A DNA stretch of 64,000 nt, taken from Clostridium vincentii (GTDB lineage Bacteria > Bacillota > Clostridia > Clostridiales > Clostridiaceae). The notes below the pieces were generated by a model. The model did not search any database. It worked only from the letters and a program-made list of their open reading frames with translations, and had not been told where the DNA came from. The stretch lies in the NCBI RefSeq assembly GCF_002995745.1, contig NZ_PVXQ01000003.1:62001-126000 (forward strand), in the 5' to 3' direction. A program made the translations under genes and the position numbers. Every line of letters begins with the position of its first letter. Position 1 is the first letter of the stretch. This document shows, piece by piece, positions 26,235-35,072 of this stretch.

Positions 26235-27257
26235 GTTTACTTTATAAATCCAACCTTCTGGTCCTTCAATATCTCCAAATTGAATACCAACTAAAGTTTC
26301 GTAAAGCTTTTTAGTTATTGGACCAACTTCAGTCTCACTATGGAATACGTGAAGTTTATCTTTGTATTCAATTCCTCCAATTGGAGTAATTACAGCTGCA
26401 GTACCACATGCACCAGCTTCTTTGAATCTATCAAGATCATCCAATAATACATCTTCTTCAACAGTTTCAAGATGTAAATAATCCTTTGCTAATTCTAGTA
26501 AAGAATATTTAGTTATGCTTGGTAGTATTGATGAAGAAATTGGTGTAACAAATTTATTGTCTTTTGTTATTCCAAAAAAGTTAGCAGCACCTGCTTCATC
26601 AATTTTTGTATGAGTTGATGGATCTAAGAATATACAATCTGCAAAACCTCTATCTGAAGCAATTTTATGAGCCTGAAGTGAAGCTGCATAATTGCCCCCT
26701 GCCTTTTGTTGACCAGTTCCATATGGAGCTGCTCTGTCATAGTCTGAAATCATAAAGTTAACAGGAGTTAAGCCTCCTTTAAAATATGGACCCACAGGAA
26801 GACAGAATACACTAAAGATATATTCAGGAGCTGGTTTAACACCAATATTATCGCCAACACCAATAATGAATGGTCTGATATACAATGTTCCTCCTGTGCC
26901 ATAAGGAGGAACAAATCTTTCGTTTGCTTTTACTACCTGCATACAAGCATCTATAAACTTGTCGTTAGGAATTTCTGGCATTAAAAGTTTATCGCAAGAA
27001 TCATTCATTCTTGAAGCATTTCTATTTGGCCTAAATAATTGAATAGTTCCATCCTTAGTTCTATAGGCCTTTAAACCTTCGAAACATTGTTGACCATAAT
27101 GTAGAGCTGTAGAAGATTCACTTATAGTTATCATATTGTCTTTTGTTAGAGTGCCTTCATTCCAATTGCCATCTTTCCAAGTTGATATGTAACGATAGTC
27201 AGTTTTGATATAATCAAAGCCAAGTTCATCCCAGTTAATTTTTTCGTTTTTATTCAT
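26232..27257 (-). CDS. ilvE: Branched-chain amino acid aminotransferase
   Basis: This 341-residue class IV PLP aminotransferase transfers amino groups between glutamate and leucine, isoleucine or valine keto acids. Group II features: ALHYGQQCFEGLKAYR near 51, LYIRPF near 126, the PLP-binding Lys in GTGQQKAGGNYAASL near 191, and EAGAANFFG near 226. AGGAG lies 9-10 bases before the ATG. Monocistronic; no T-box-like leader was found in the 200 bases upstream. Confidence 0.94.
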   Translation of the reverse strand: MNKNEKINWDELGFDYIKTDYRYISTWKDGNWNEGTLTKDNMITISESSTALHYGQQCFEGLKAYRTKDGTIQLFRPNRNASRMNDSCDKLLMPEIPNDKFIDACMQVVKANERFVPPYGTGGTLYIRPFIIGVGDNIGVKPAPEYIFSVFCLPVGPYFKGGLTPVNFMISDYDRAAPYGTGQQKAGGNYAASLQAHKIASDRGFADCIFLDPSTHTKIDEAGAANFFGITKDNKFVTPISSSILPSITKYSLLELAKDYLHLETVEEDVLLDDLDRFKEAGACGTAAVITPIGGIEYKDKLHVFHSETEVGPITKKLYETLVGIQFGDIEGPEGWIYKVN

Positions 27258-27466
27258 GGGTATATCTCCTCTCTAATAAGAATTTATATAACTTATATTT
27301 TACCACTTTATCTCTATAGGTAAATAGGTTAAGTTGAAAAATGTATATGTATACGTTGTTATTTGATATAAAGGTAAATTTTATCAATAAGTTGGAATAT
27401 AATATAGTGAAAGAATTATATATATATATACACTTCTATTCAAGATAATGTTACTTCTTAAATGAG

Positions 27467-27913
27467 ATGCAAAAAAATATAAGGCATGGTGATGTGATTG
27501 TGGGAAGTTATTACAAAGCTTACAAGAAAATAGGTCAGATAAATACTTCTTTAGCAGAAAAGTTGGGCTTTTCATTTGATGGGAACGTGTACGCTTCACC
27601 TGGGGTAATAAGTCATATAAGAAAGCGCCATGGAAAACAACTTACCAAACGGGTTAAGTGCAATATGCTAGAAACTATGGAAAAAATAATTCAAGATCCT
27701 GATTATATTGGTATAAATAAAAGAAGGGGACAGGGGGGAGCTTTAGAATTTATTAAGAAAGTTGATAGTACTTTGTTATTAGGTTTAGAGGTGGATTTGG
27801 AGAAGAAATATATTTATGTTGCCACTATGTATCCTATAACAAAGGGCAAAATAGATAATAGAATTTTTAGTGGAAGATTAGTAAGTTTCGAAGACTTATG
27901 GAAAATTGAATAA
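27467..27913 (+). CDS. Probable BECR-fold (PBECR3-like) nuclease-domain protein
   Basis: A 148-residue soluble protein. Its centre and C-terminus have the pattern of the phage-associated Barnase/EndoU/ColicinE5-D/RelE-like domains: SPGVISHIRKRHGK (about residues 45-58) with two His, a helix ending IIQDPDYIG, strands GALEFIKK and LLGLEVD, and YVATMYPITKGKIDNR. Domains of this kind occur in phage polyvalent proteins and toxins and are thought to cut RNA; activity here is unproven. The ATG at 27467 lacks a clear ribosome-binding site; a GTG at 27494 with AAGG upstream is an alternative. It has no antitoxin-like partner gene. A strong small-RNA promoter begins 5 bases after its stop. Confidence 0.6.
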   Translation: MQKNIRHGDVIVGSYYKAYKKIGQINTSLAEKLGFSFDGNVYASPGVISHIRKRHGKQLTKRVKCNMLETMEKIIQDPDYIGINKRRGQGGALEFIKKVDSTLLLGLEVDLEKKYIYVATMYPITKGKIDNRIFSGRLVSFEDLWKIE

Positions 27914-27917
27914 AAGC

Positions 27918-27946
27918 TTGAATTTTCTAGAGAATAGAACTATAAT
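27918..27946 (+). promoter_or_regulatory. Sigma-A promoter of the intergenic small RNA
   Basis: TTGAAT (27918-27923), exactly 17 bases, TATAAT (27941-27946). A consensus -10 and good -35 with ideal spacing; start of transcription about 27953. Confidence 0.75.
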
Positions 27947-27952
27947 AAAGAA

Positions 27953-28086
27953 AACAATATGTTTTTGAGGTGAGAAAAGGTTCCTCATGCGCTGCTTTGC
28001 AGTAAATAGAGATGCAGGATACGCCGACCTGCCAAAAACAAAGATTTCAAGATAACTTTTGGGAGAAATCCAAAGGTTATTTTTAG
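27953..28086 (+). ncRNA. Structured small RNA of unknown family
   Basis: An RNA of about 130 bases is predicted from a consensus promoter to an intrinsic terminator. A closing stem pairs 27960-27967 with 28033-28040 (GTTTTTG with CAAAAAC) and continues with AGGT/ACCT (27968-27971 with 28027-28030). The interior holds mutually exclusive helices: CTGC (27992-27995) can pair with GCAG at 27999-28002 or at 28014-28017, the second continuing into GCG/CGC (27989-27991 with 28022-28024). Terminator arms are 28052-28062 and 28070-28080. No frame inside is plausible coding sequence. It matches no riboswitch or housekeeping RNA I recognise. The downstream yicC has its own promoter, so this looks like a stand-alone transcript. 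Confidence 0.62.
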
Positions 28087-28090
28087 TTTC
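28052..28090 (+). terminator. Terminator of the small RNA
   Basis: An 11-bp hairpin (ATAACTTTTGG with CCAAAGGTTAT, 7-base loop) followed by TTTTAGTTTC. Confidence 0.75.
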
Positions 28091-28153
28091 GTAATGAAAA
28101 CATTATAATATACTCTAAAATATAGTTATTGTAAAGATTTTATTAACAAAGCG

Positions 28154-28182
28154 TTGACTCTATAATATAAATCAACTATTAT
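28154..28182 (+). promoter_or_regulatory. Sigma-A promoter of the yicC-remA-gmk-rpoZ-coaBC operon
   Basis: TTGACT (28154-28159), 17-base spacer, TATTAT (28177-28182), about 28 bases before the yicC start codon. Confidence 0.65.
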
Positions 28183-28209
28183 AACTAAGGAGATGAAGGG
28201 AGGTAAGAC

Positions 28210-29091
28210 ATGGTTAAAAGTATGACTAGCTTTGGAAGAGCTCAAAGTGAAGACGGAAATTCGCATTTATTTTCTATAGAGATGAAAAGTGTGAACAATA
28301 GATATTTAGATATAAATGTAAGATTACCTAAGTTTATGATTGCCTTAGAAGAGGAAATTAGAAAGATAATTAATAAAAGATTAAATAGAGGAAAAGTAGA
28401 TGTATTTATAAATTATAAAAATTATGGTGAAAATAGTGCAATGCCTATTCTTAATATGGCTCTTGCAAAGAAATATTATAACTGTCTTAAAGAACTGTCA
28501 AATACTCTTGGTATTACAGATGATATTACGGTTTCAAAAATAGCTGAATTCCCAGAAGTGATAACTCTTGAAGTTCAGGAAGAAAATTTGAAAGAAGTTT
28601 TAGGAGAATTGGGACCTTTATTAGATTTAGCTCTTGACTCTATGTTGGATATGAGAGTCCATGAGGGAGAAAAACTTAAAGAGGATATACTTTTTAAGTT
28701 GAGAGACATTGAAGAAAAAGTGAACAAGATAGAAGCTCTTGCAGATGAAATTCCAAAGCAATATAAGGCACGACTTGAAGAAAGATTAAAAGAACTTAAA
28801 AAGGGAATAATATTAGATGAAGAACGATTAGCTATGGAAGTCGCGATTTTAGCAGATAAGGCAGCTGTGGATGAGGAAATTACTAGGTTACATAGTCATT
28901 TAGATCAAATGAGAAAAACATTAAATATTAATGAGCCTATTGGTAGAAAACTCGACTTTATAGTTCAAGAAATGAATAGAGAAACAAATACTATCGGTTC
29001 AAAATCAAATGATATGGATATGACGAATGCAGTCATTAACATAAAGAACTTAATTGAAAAAATAAGAGAGCAAGTTCAAAATATTGAGTAA
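28210..29091 (+). CDS. yicC: YicC family endoribonuclease
   Basis: This 293-residue protein of the YicC/YloC family starts MVKSMTSFGRA and has the conserved FSIEMKSVNNRYLDI near residue 22. The C-terminal DUF1732 block ends in DFIVQEMNRETNTIGSKS near residue 258. Family members are metal-dependent endoribonucleases acting on small RNAs and mRNA. It heads the operon with remA, gmk, rpoZ and coaBC, an order conserved in Firmicutes. GGGAGG is 7 bases upstream. Confidence 0.93.
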   Translation: MVKSMTSFGRAQSEDGNSHLFSIEMKSVNNRYLDINVRLPKFMIALEEEIRKIINKRLNRGKVDVFINYKNYGENSAMPILNMALAKKYYNCLKELSNTLGITDDITVSKIAEFPEVITLEVQEENLKEVLGELGPLLDLALDSMLDMRVHEGEKLKEDILFKLRDIEEKVNKIEALADEIPKQYKARLEERLKELKKGIILDEERLAMEVAILADKAAVDEEITRLHSHLDQMRKTLNINEPIGRKLDFIVQEMNRETNTIGSKSNDMDMTNAVINIKNLIEKIREQVQNIE

Positions 29092-29106
29092 ATGGAGGAA
29101 GAAACA

Positions 29107-29376
29107 ATGAGTATTAAGCTAATTAATATTGGGTTTGGTAATATAATTTCCGCTAACAGATTAATTGCTATTGTAAGTCCAGAATCAGCGCCTATAAAAA
29201 GAATAATTCAAGAAGCAAGAGATAGAGGCATGCTAATTGATGCTACCTATGGCCGAAGAACAAGAGCAGTTATTGTAACAGACTCTGATCATGTTATTTT
29301 ATCAGCAGTTCAGCCGGAGACAGTAGCACATAGATTGTCTAATAAGGAAGAAGCTTCGGATGAAGTAGATGACTAA
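29107..29376 (+). CDS. remA: Extracellular matrix regulator RemA (DUF370)
   Basis: An 89-residue protein, the same length as Bacillus RemA, with [39 protein letters not shown] and [19 protein letters not shown]. RemA is an oligomeric DNA-binding regulator of matrix, osmotic and gmk-region genes in Bacillus. The ATG at 29107 follows GGAGGAAG by 5-6 bases; a longer frame from 29092 overlaps that site. The gene overlaps gmk by 8 bases. Confidence 0.94.
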   Translation: MSIKLINIGFGNIISANRLIAIVSPESAPIKRIIQEARDRGMLIDATYGRRTRAVIVTDSDHVILSAVQPETVAHRLSNKEEASDEVDD

Positions 29377-29998
29377 AAGTAATAAAAAAGGCGTATTAAT
29401 AGTTATATCTGGTCCCTCAGGAGCTGGAAAAGGAACTATATGCAAAGAACTTCTAGATAAACGTGATGATTTATACCTTTCGGTTTCAGCAACTACAAGA
29501 GCACCTAGAAAGGAAGAAATTCATGGAGTTAATTATTATTTTTTAACAAAGGAAGAATTTGAATGTAAGGTTTCGGAGAATGACTTTCTCGAGTGGGCTG
29601 AAGTCTATGGCAATTATTATGGAACACCAAAATCAAATGTAGATAAAATGCTTAATACAGGGAAGAATGTAATATTAGAAATTGATATTCAAGGTGCACT
29701 CAAGATTAAAGAAAATTCAGAAGATGGTGTCTTCATATTTATACTTCCACCATCGATGGAAGAATTAAAGAAAAGAATTACAAATCGACAAAGTGAGACT
29801 CAAGAATCATTGATGAGAAGATTTTCTTCGGCTTATCAAGAAATAAATTATATTTCAAAGTATAATTACGGTATAATAAATGATACGGTAGAAAATGCAG
29901 TGCAAAAAATAGAAAACATTATATGTGCTGAAAGATGTAGAGTAGATAGAATTAAAGACGATATATTAGAATCTAAGGAGGGCTTCATTCATGAATAA
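29369..29998 (+). CDS. gmk: Guanylate kinase
   Basis: This 209-residue enzyme phosphorylates GMP to GDP. The P-loop [10 protein letters not shown] is at residues 14-23, the GMP-binding region [21 protein letters not shown] near 41-62 and [13 protein letters not shown] near 76. Starts within remA (8-base overlap) and overlaps rpoZ by 8 bases at its end, so all three are translationally coupled. Confidence 0.96.
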   Translation: MTKSNKKGVLIVISGPSGAGKGTICKELLDKRDDLYLSVSATTRAPRKEEIHGVNYYFLTKEEFECKVSENDFLEWAEVYGNYYGTPKSNVDKMLNTGKNVILEIDIQGALKIKENSEDGVFIFILPPSMEELKKRITNRQSETQESLMRRFSSAYQEINYISKYNYGIINDTVENAVQKIENIICAERCRVDRIKDDILESKEGFIHE

Positions 29999-30209
29999 TA
30001 CTATGATTAATCCATCGATAATGGACTTGTTGGAAAAGGTTGAGGATAGATATTCTCTTGTTATGGTTACATCAAAAAGAGCTAGACAAATTATAAATGG
30101 TTCAGAACCACTTGTTAAGGTTGATTCAAAAAAGGCATTAACAATCGCCATTCACGAGGTTAATGAAGATGCTGTTACCTATGAAAGTGGAAAAGAAGAT
30201 GCAAAATAA
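29991..30209 (+). CDS. rpoZ: DNA-directed RNA polymerase omega subunit
   Basis: This 72-residue protein has the omega signature MINPSIMDLLEKVEDRYSLV, TSKRARQI and KALTIAIHEV. It assists assembly of the beta' subunit. AAGGAGG lies within the end of gmk, 9 bases before the ATG. The order gmk-rpoZ-coaBC is conserved. Confidence 0.95.
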   Translation: MNNTMINPSIMDLLEKVEDRYSLVMVTSKRARQIINGSEPLVKVDSKKALTIAIHEVNEDAVTYESGKEDAK

Positions 30210-30211
30210 TT

Positions 30212-31402
30212 ATGAAAAAAAATAAATGTGTTGTAGTAGGAGTTACTGGTGGAATTGCAGTTTACAAAGCACTTGATGTTGTAAGTTTATTAAGAAAAAA
30301 CAATGTTGATGTTAGAGTAATAATGACTAAATCTGCTACAGAGTTTATAGCACCAGTAACATTTCAAGCAATAAGCCAAAATCTTGTTGCAACAGATATG
30401 TTTAGTGAACCTAAGGCTTGGGAGATTCAGCATATCAGCTTGGCAAAGATAGCAGATGTTTTTTTAGTTGCACCTGCTACAGCTAATATAATTGGAAAAG
30501 TAGCAAATGGCATAGCTGATGATCTACTATCTACAACAATTATGGCAACTAAGGCTAAAGTAATTTTTGCTCCTGCTATGAATACGAATATGTACAATAA
30601 TCCTATTGTTCAAGAAAATATATCAAAGCTTAAAAGTTTAGGCTATGAATTTATGGATCCGGACAGTGGAAGACTTGCTTGTGGGGATGAAGGCTCGGGT
30701 AAATTACCACAGCCTAATGATATTTTACAAAAGGTAATGTGTGAGCTTTACGATAAGAAGGATTTAATGGGTAAGAAAGTTATAGTTACTGCAGGACCTA
30801 CAAGAACAGATGTTGATCCTGTTAGATTTATTTCTAATAGATCCACTGGTAAAATGGGTTATGCAATAGCTACAGAAGCAAGAGACAGAGGTGCTAAAGT
30901 TTTATTAATATCAGGTCCTACGAATGAAGAAAAGCCTTATGGAGTTGAGGTTATTGACGTGATAACTAATCAGGAAATGTTAGACGTAATCCTCAAAGAA
31001 TATGATGATGCAGATATAGTTATTAAAGCAGCAGCAGTTGCTGATTATAAAGCTAAGGAGTATAGTTGTCAAAAGATAAAAAAGGGTGATAAGGACTTGG
31101 AGATCGAGTTAATTCGGGACAATGATATCCTTATGACATTAGGACAAAAGAAAAAAAATCAAATTCTAGTTGGTTTCGCTGCTGAAAGTCAAAATGTAAT
31201 TGAAAATGCTAACGGAAAGCTCAAGAAAAAAAATCTTGATTATATTTTAGCTAATGATATTACATTAAAAGATACTGGATTTGCTTCAACAGACAATAAA
31301 GTAACTATTATTACAAGAAGAGGACAAGAAATATCTTTACATAAAATGAGCAAAAGAGAAGTTGCTAGAAATTTATTTGAGGTTATTTTAGAAAAGCGCT
31401 GA
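30212..31402 (+). CDS. coaBC: Phosphopantothenoylcysteine decarboxylase/synthetase CoaBC
   Basis: This 396-residue bifunctional coenzyme A biosynthesis enzyme adds Cys to 4'-phosphopantothenate with CTP, then decarboxylates the product. The N-terminal flavin CoaC domain (about 1-175) has GVTGGIAVYKAL, HISLAKIADVFLVAPATANI and FAPAMNTNMY with substrate loop ACGDEGSGKLP. The CoaB domain (about 183-396) has VIVTAGPTRTDVDPVRFISN and KAAAVADYK. The TGA stop lies in the loop of a terminator-like hairpin. Confidence 0.96.
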   Translation: MKKNKCVVVGVTGGIAVYKALDVVSLLRKNNVDVRVIMTKSATEFIAPVTFQAISQNLVATDMFSEPKAWEIQHISLAKIADVFLVAPATANIIGKVANGIADDLLSTTIMATKAKVIFAPAMNTNMYNNPIVQENISKLKSLGYEFMDPDSGRLACGDEGSGKLPQPNDILQKVMCELYDKKDLMGKKVIVTAGPTRTDVDPVRFISNRSTGKMGYAIATEARDRGAKVLLISGPTNEEKPYGVEVIDVITNQEMLDVILKEYDDADIVIKAAAVADYKAKEYSCQKIKKGDKDLEIELIRDNDILMTLGQKKKNQILVGFAAESQNVIENANGKLKKKNLDYILANDITLKDTGFASTDNKVTIITRRGQEISLHKMSKREVARNLFEVILEKR

Positions 31403-31418
31403 TTGCGCTTTTTCTTAT
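31391..31418 (+). terminator. Terminator spanning the coaBC stop codon
   Basis: AAAAGCGC (31392-31399), loop TGATT containing the coaBC TGA, GCGCTTTT (31405-31412), then TTCTTATT. Compact 8-bp hairpin; partial termination before priA is likely. Confidence 0.65.
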
Positions 31419-31447
31419 TATTGATGTCTTTTAGAGGAGAGAGGTTT

Positions 31448-33655
31448 ATGATAGATTTATATGCTGAAATAATCATTAATAGTGATGCAATAGAAATAGA
31501 TAGACCTTTCACCTATAAGGTTAAACAAGATCAGGAAGAAATTATTCAAATTGGACATAGAGTTAAAGTGCCATTTGGTAGGGGAAATAGACTCGTTGAA
31601 GGATTTGTATTAGGGCTTAAATGTGAGGGCATAGAGAACATAAAAGGCATTAAAAGCATAATGGATATACAAGATCAAGATCCTATTTTAACTAGAGATG
31701 ATTTAAAGCTTATAGATTTTTTAAGGGATACTTATTTATGTAAATATATAGATGCAATAAGAACTATAATACCTGTCGGCCTAATGAGTGGTCTTACTAA
31801 TAAAAAAAAGATAGTTCTACATTTTAATAAAGAGTTAGATTGCGGGTATGATAAGAAAGAGAACTATGTAAAACTAATATCATATATAAAAGAGAATGAT
31901 GGTGAACTAACAAAAAGCGATCTTACTAAAAGCAATTTATTTACAGTATATACTATAAACAAAGCTATTAAAGAAGGCTTTTTAAAAGCATGTGAAAAGA
32001 TAGTGTATAGATATAATACTAGAATTTATGATGAAGATGTTAAAAACAATTTAAATGAAGAACAACTTGGAGCATTTAATCAAATATTAAATTCCCAAAG
32101 TAAGGGGTTTGTACTAAAAGGAGTAACAGGTTCGGGTAAGACCGAGGTGTATATGAATTTGGTTTCAAAGGTGCTGATGGAAGGAAAATCAGCAATTATG
32201 TTGGTTCCGGAAATTGCACTTACACCTCAGATGATTGAAAGATTTAAAGGGAGATTTGGAAAGAATGTAGCATTGTTTCACAGTAAGTTGTCTCCTGGAG
32301 AAAGATATGATGAATGGTTTAGAATAAAAAAAGGAGAAGCCTCCTTAGTAGTAGGTGCACGTAGTGCGATTTTTTTACCTCTTAATAATTTAGGTCTTAT
32401 AATTGTAGATGAAGAGCATGAAAACACCTATAAATCTGAACATAATCCTAAATATAGTACTAAAGAAGTGGCTAAATTCTTAAGCAACTTAAAGGGCTGT
32501 AAATATATTTTAGGGTCAGCTACACCTTCGATAGAAACATATTTTGAAGCGCAAAATGGAGAATTAGAATTAATAGAAATAAAAAATAGGGTTAGGAATA
32601 GACCTTTGCCTGTAATGGAAATAGTAGATATGAGGGAAGAACTTAAATGTGGTAATCTGTCTATATTAAGTAGGAAACTTTATCATTCTATTGATGAGAC
32701 CTTAAAAAAAAGAGAGCAAATTATAATCTTTTTAAATAGAAGGGGTTTTTCAACATTTGTGTCCTGCAGAAGCTGCGGATACGTATTCAAATGTCCAGAA
32801 TGTGATATCTCTATGACTTATCATAAAAATGGATATTTAGTATGCCATTTTTGTGGGAGGTCACAGAAAGAGGAAAAGATATGTCCGAAATGTGGAAGTA
32901 AATACGTTAAATTTTTTGGAGCTGGTACAGAAAAAGCACAGGTAGAGATTAAAAAGTATTTCCCCAGCGCTAGGATTTTAAGGATGGATGTGGATACAAC
33001 TAGAGCAAAGGATTCACATGAAAAGATTTATAATTCATTTAAAAATGGAGAAGCAGATATACTTATAGGAACACAAATGGTATCTAAAGGCTTAGATTTT
33101 AAAAATGTCACATTAGTAGGGATTTTAGCAGCAGATATTTCATTAAATATCCCTGATTATAGGTCCAGAGAGAGAACATACCAAATAATTACTCAAGTAG
33201 CTGGAAGAGCAGGACGAGGAGACAAGAATGGAAAGGTAGTAGTTCAAACCTATACTCCTAATAATGTAAGTTTAAAGTATGCTATGGAAAATAATTATGA
33301 TGATCTTTATAAAGAAGAAATTAAAATTAGAAGTATTATGAAATATCCTCCTTTTAGCACAATTTTTTTAATAGGAGCTCAAAGTAAAAATGAAGATACT
33401 TTAAAAGAATTTATGAGGACACTTTCAGGACAATTGAGTAAACTACTAGTAGATGAGAAAGAATTGGAATTGCTTGGTCCAAACCCTTGTATCATTACAA
33501 AAATAAAAGATAATTATAGATGGCAAATTATAATAAAGGGATTTTTGGAATTGGAACTTAAAAAAAATATTAAAGATATACTTTATCAATTAACTAAAAA
33601 TGTTTATAATGAAATAAGAGTTAGTATGGATATAAATCCAAATAATATGTCATAG
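31448..33655 (+). CDS. priA: Primosomal replication restart helicase PriA
   Basis: This 735-residue superfamily 2 helicase reloads the replisome at stalled forks. An N-terminal DNA-binding region (1-105) precedes Walker A GVTGSGKTEVY near 225 and DEEH near 325. A zinc-binding insertion has four CxxC pairs (CRSCGYVFKCPEC, CHFCGR, CPKCGS) near 440-485, followed by the helicase C motifs GTQMVSKGLDF and QVAGRAGRG. The ATG at 31448 follows GAGGAGAGAGG; a longer frame from 31403 has no ribosome-binding site. First of a long run priA-def-fmt-(peptidase)-rsmB-rlmN-stp-prkC. Confidence 0.96.
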   Translation: MIDLYAEIIINSDAIEIDRPFTYKVKQDQEEIIQIGHRVKVPFGRGNRLVEGFVLGLKCEGIENIKGIKSIMDIQDQDPILTRDDLKLIDFLRDTYLCKYIDAIRTIIPVGLMSGLTNKKKIVLHFNKELDCGYDKKENYVKLISYIKENDGELTKSDLTKSNLFTVYTINKAIKEGFLKACEKIVYRYNTRIYDEDVKNNLNEEQLGAFNQILNSQSKGFVLKGVTGSGKTEVYMNLVSKVLMEGKSAIMLVPEIALTPQMIERFKGRFGKNVALFHSKLSPGERYDEWFRIKKGEASLVVGARSAIFLPLNNLGLIIVDEEHENTYKSEHNPKYSTKEVAKFLSNLKGCKYILGSATPSIETYFEAQNGELELIEIKNRVRNRPLPVMEIVDMREELKCGNLSILSRKLYHSIDETLKKREQIIIFLNRRGFSTFVSCRSCGYVFKCPECDISMTYHKNGYLVCHFCGRSQKEEKICPKCGSKYVKFFGAGTEKAQVEIKKYFPSARILRMDVDTTRAKDSHEKIYNSFKNGEADILIGTQMVSKGLDFKNVTLVGILAADISLNIPDYRSRERTYQIITQVAGRAGRGDKNGKVVVQTYTPNNVSLKYAMENNYDDLYKEEIKIRSIMKYPPFSTIFLIGAQSKNEDTLKEFMRTLSGQLSKLLVDEKELELLGPNPCIITKIKDNYRWQIIIKGFLELELKKNIKDILYQLTKNVYNEIRVSMDINPNNMS

Positions 33656-33667
33656 GGGGATTAATAA

Positions 33668-34108
33668 GTGGCAATTAGAAATATTAGAGTCGATGGAGAC
33701 GAAATTTTAAGGAAGAAATCAAAGAAAATCGAAAAAATAGATAGAAGACTTTTAATCTTAATTGATGATATGGCTGAGACAATGTATGCGTCAGATGGTG
33801 TAGGTCTTGCTGCATGCCAAGTTGGAATCTTAAAAAGATTGTTTATAATAGATATATACGATGGTAATGGATTAAGAGTATTTATAAATGCTGAGATTCT
33901 AGAAACTAGAGGTACTCAATTTGGAGAAGAAGGCTGCTTAAGTGTTCCAGGAGTAAATGAGGATGTAGAAAGACCTAATTATGTGAAGGTCAAGGCTCTT
34001 AATGAAAAGGGGCATGAATTTATTTTTGAGGGAGAAGAACTTTTAGCTAGAGCTATTTGTCATGAAAACGACCATTTAAATGGAGTATTATTTACAGATT
34101 ACCTATAA
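33668..34108 (+). CDS. def: Peptide deformylase
   Basis: This 146-residue metalloenzyme removes the formyl group from nascent proteins. All three motifs are present: [10 protein letters not shown] near residue 41, EGCLSVPG near 90 and the metal-binding HENDH near 134 ([12 protein letters not shown]). Starts with GTG, GGGGG about 8 bases upstream. Directly precedes fmt, the formylation enzyme it reverses. Confidence 0.96.
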   Translation: MAIRNIRVDGDEILRKKSKKIEKIDRRLLILIDDMAETMYASDGVGLAACQVGILKRLFIIDIYDGNGLRVFINAEILETRGTQFGEEGCLSVPGVNEDVERPNYVKVKALNEKGHEFIFEGEELLARAICHENDHLNGVLFTDYL

Positions 34109-34128
34109 AAGAATTAGGAGGGATATTT

Positions 34129-35055
34129 ATGGATATAGTTTTTATGGGAACTCCTGATTTTGCAGTTCCATCATTAAAAGAACTTATTGAAAAATATAAT
34201 GTAAAAGCTGTTTTTACACAACCAGATAGACCTAAGGGTAGGGGCAAAAAACTTGCCCTATCCCCAGTTAAAGAGGTTGCGTTAGAATATAACATAGAAG
34301 TCTTTCAACCTATTAAACTTAGGGATGAAAGAGATATGATAGAAGCTTTGAAACAAATGAAACCTGATTTTATTATAGTTGTTGCCTTTGGTCAAATTTT
34401 AACAAAAGAGGTATTAGATATTCCAAGGTATGGTTGTATAAACCTTCATGGGTCAATTTTGCCTATGTATAGAGGGGCTGCACCTATTAACTGGGCTGTT
34501 ATTAAAGGAGAAAAAACTTCTGGAAATACTACTATGTTAATGGATGAAGGCTTAGATACAGGAGATATTCTTCTTAGGGATAAGGTTGAAGTTTCTAAGG
34601 AAATTACTGCTGGAGAACTTTACGATATATTAAAAGAAAGAGGAACTGACCTTTTAATGAAGACAATAGATTTAATGGCTAAAGGTGAGATTACTCCGGA
34701 AAAGCAGGGAGAGGAAACTTTTTATGCTAAAATGCTAGATAAAAAGATAGCAATAATAGATTGGAAAGAAACAGCAGATAATATTCATAATTTAATAAGA
34801 GGATTAAATCCCTGGCCTGTTGCTTATACTGAATATAAGGGACAACAAATGAAAATATATGAAACCAAAGTCCTGGATGAAGATTCTAACAAAGAATCAG
34901 GTACAATTATTGATGTAACTAAAGAAGGAATGAAGGTTGCCTGCAAGACAGGAGTACTTCTTATTAAGAAAATACAGTTTCCTAATGGTAAACCCCTTAC
35001 AATAGAACAATATATTAATGGACATAAGGTAGATAAAAATGACATACTAGGATAG
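34129..35055 (+). CDS. fmt: Methionyl-tRNA formyltransferase
   Basis: This 308-residue enzyme formylates initiator Met-tRNA using 10-formyl-tetrahydrofolate. Motifs: [13 protein letters not shown] at the N-terminus, catalytic Asn/His in [20 protein letters not shown] near 105, and DTGDILL near 143; the C-terminal OB-like domain begins about 205. Follows def by 20 bases with AGGAGG upstream. Confidence 0.96.
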   Translation: MDIVFMGTPDFAVPSLKELIEKYNVKAVFTQPDRPKGRGKKLALSPVKEVALEYNIEVFQPIKLRDERDMIEALKQMKPDFIIVVAFGQILTKEVLDIPRYGCINLHGSILPMYRGAAPINWAVIKGEKTSGNTTMLMDEGLDTGDILLRDKVEVSKEITAGELYDILKERGTDLLMKTIDLMAKGEITPEKQGEETFYAKMLDKKIAIIDWKETADNIHNLIRGLNPWPVAYTEYKGQQMKIYETKVLDEDSNKESGTIIDVTKEGMKVACKTGVLLIKKIQFPNGKPLTIEQYINGHKVDKNDILG

Positions 35056-35072
35056 GATGGAAGAGATGATTA

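Noticed and set aside
27258-27466. T-box or other amino acid leader for ilvE
   Set aside because: No T-box sequence, specifier stem or terminator seen in the 200 bases upstream of the start on the minus strand.
27961-28040. Resemblance of the small RNA to an M-box magnesium riboswitch (AGGTGAG, TTCCT, GCTGCT and ACGCC occur in the same order)
   Set aside because: The fragments are short, the long M-box helices cannot be formed in 80 bases, and the neighbours have no link to magnesium.
27467-28086. Classical type III toxin-antitoxin locus
   Set aside because: The RNA lies after, not before, the protein gene and shows no tandem repeats.
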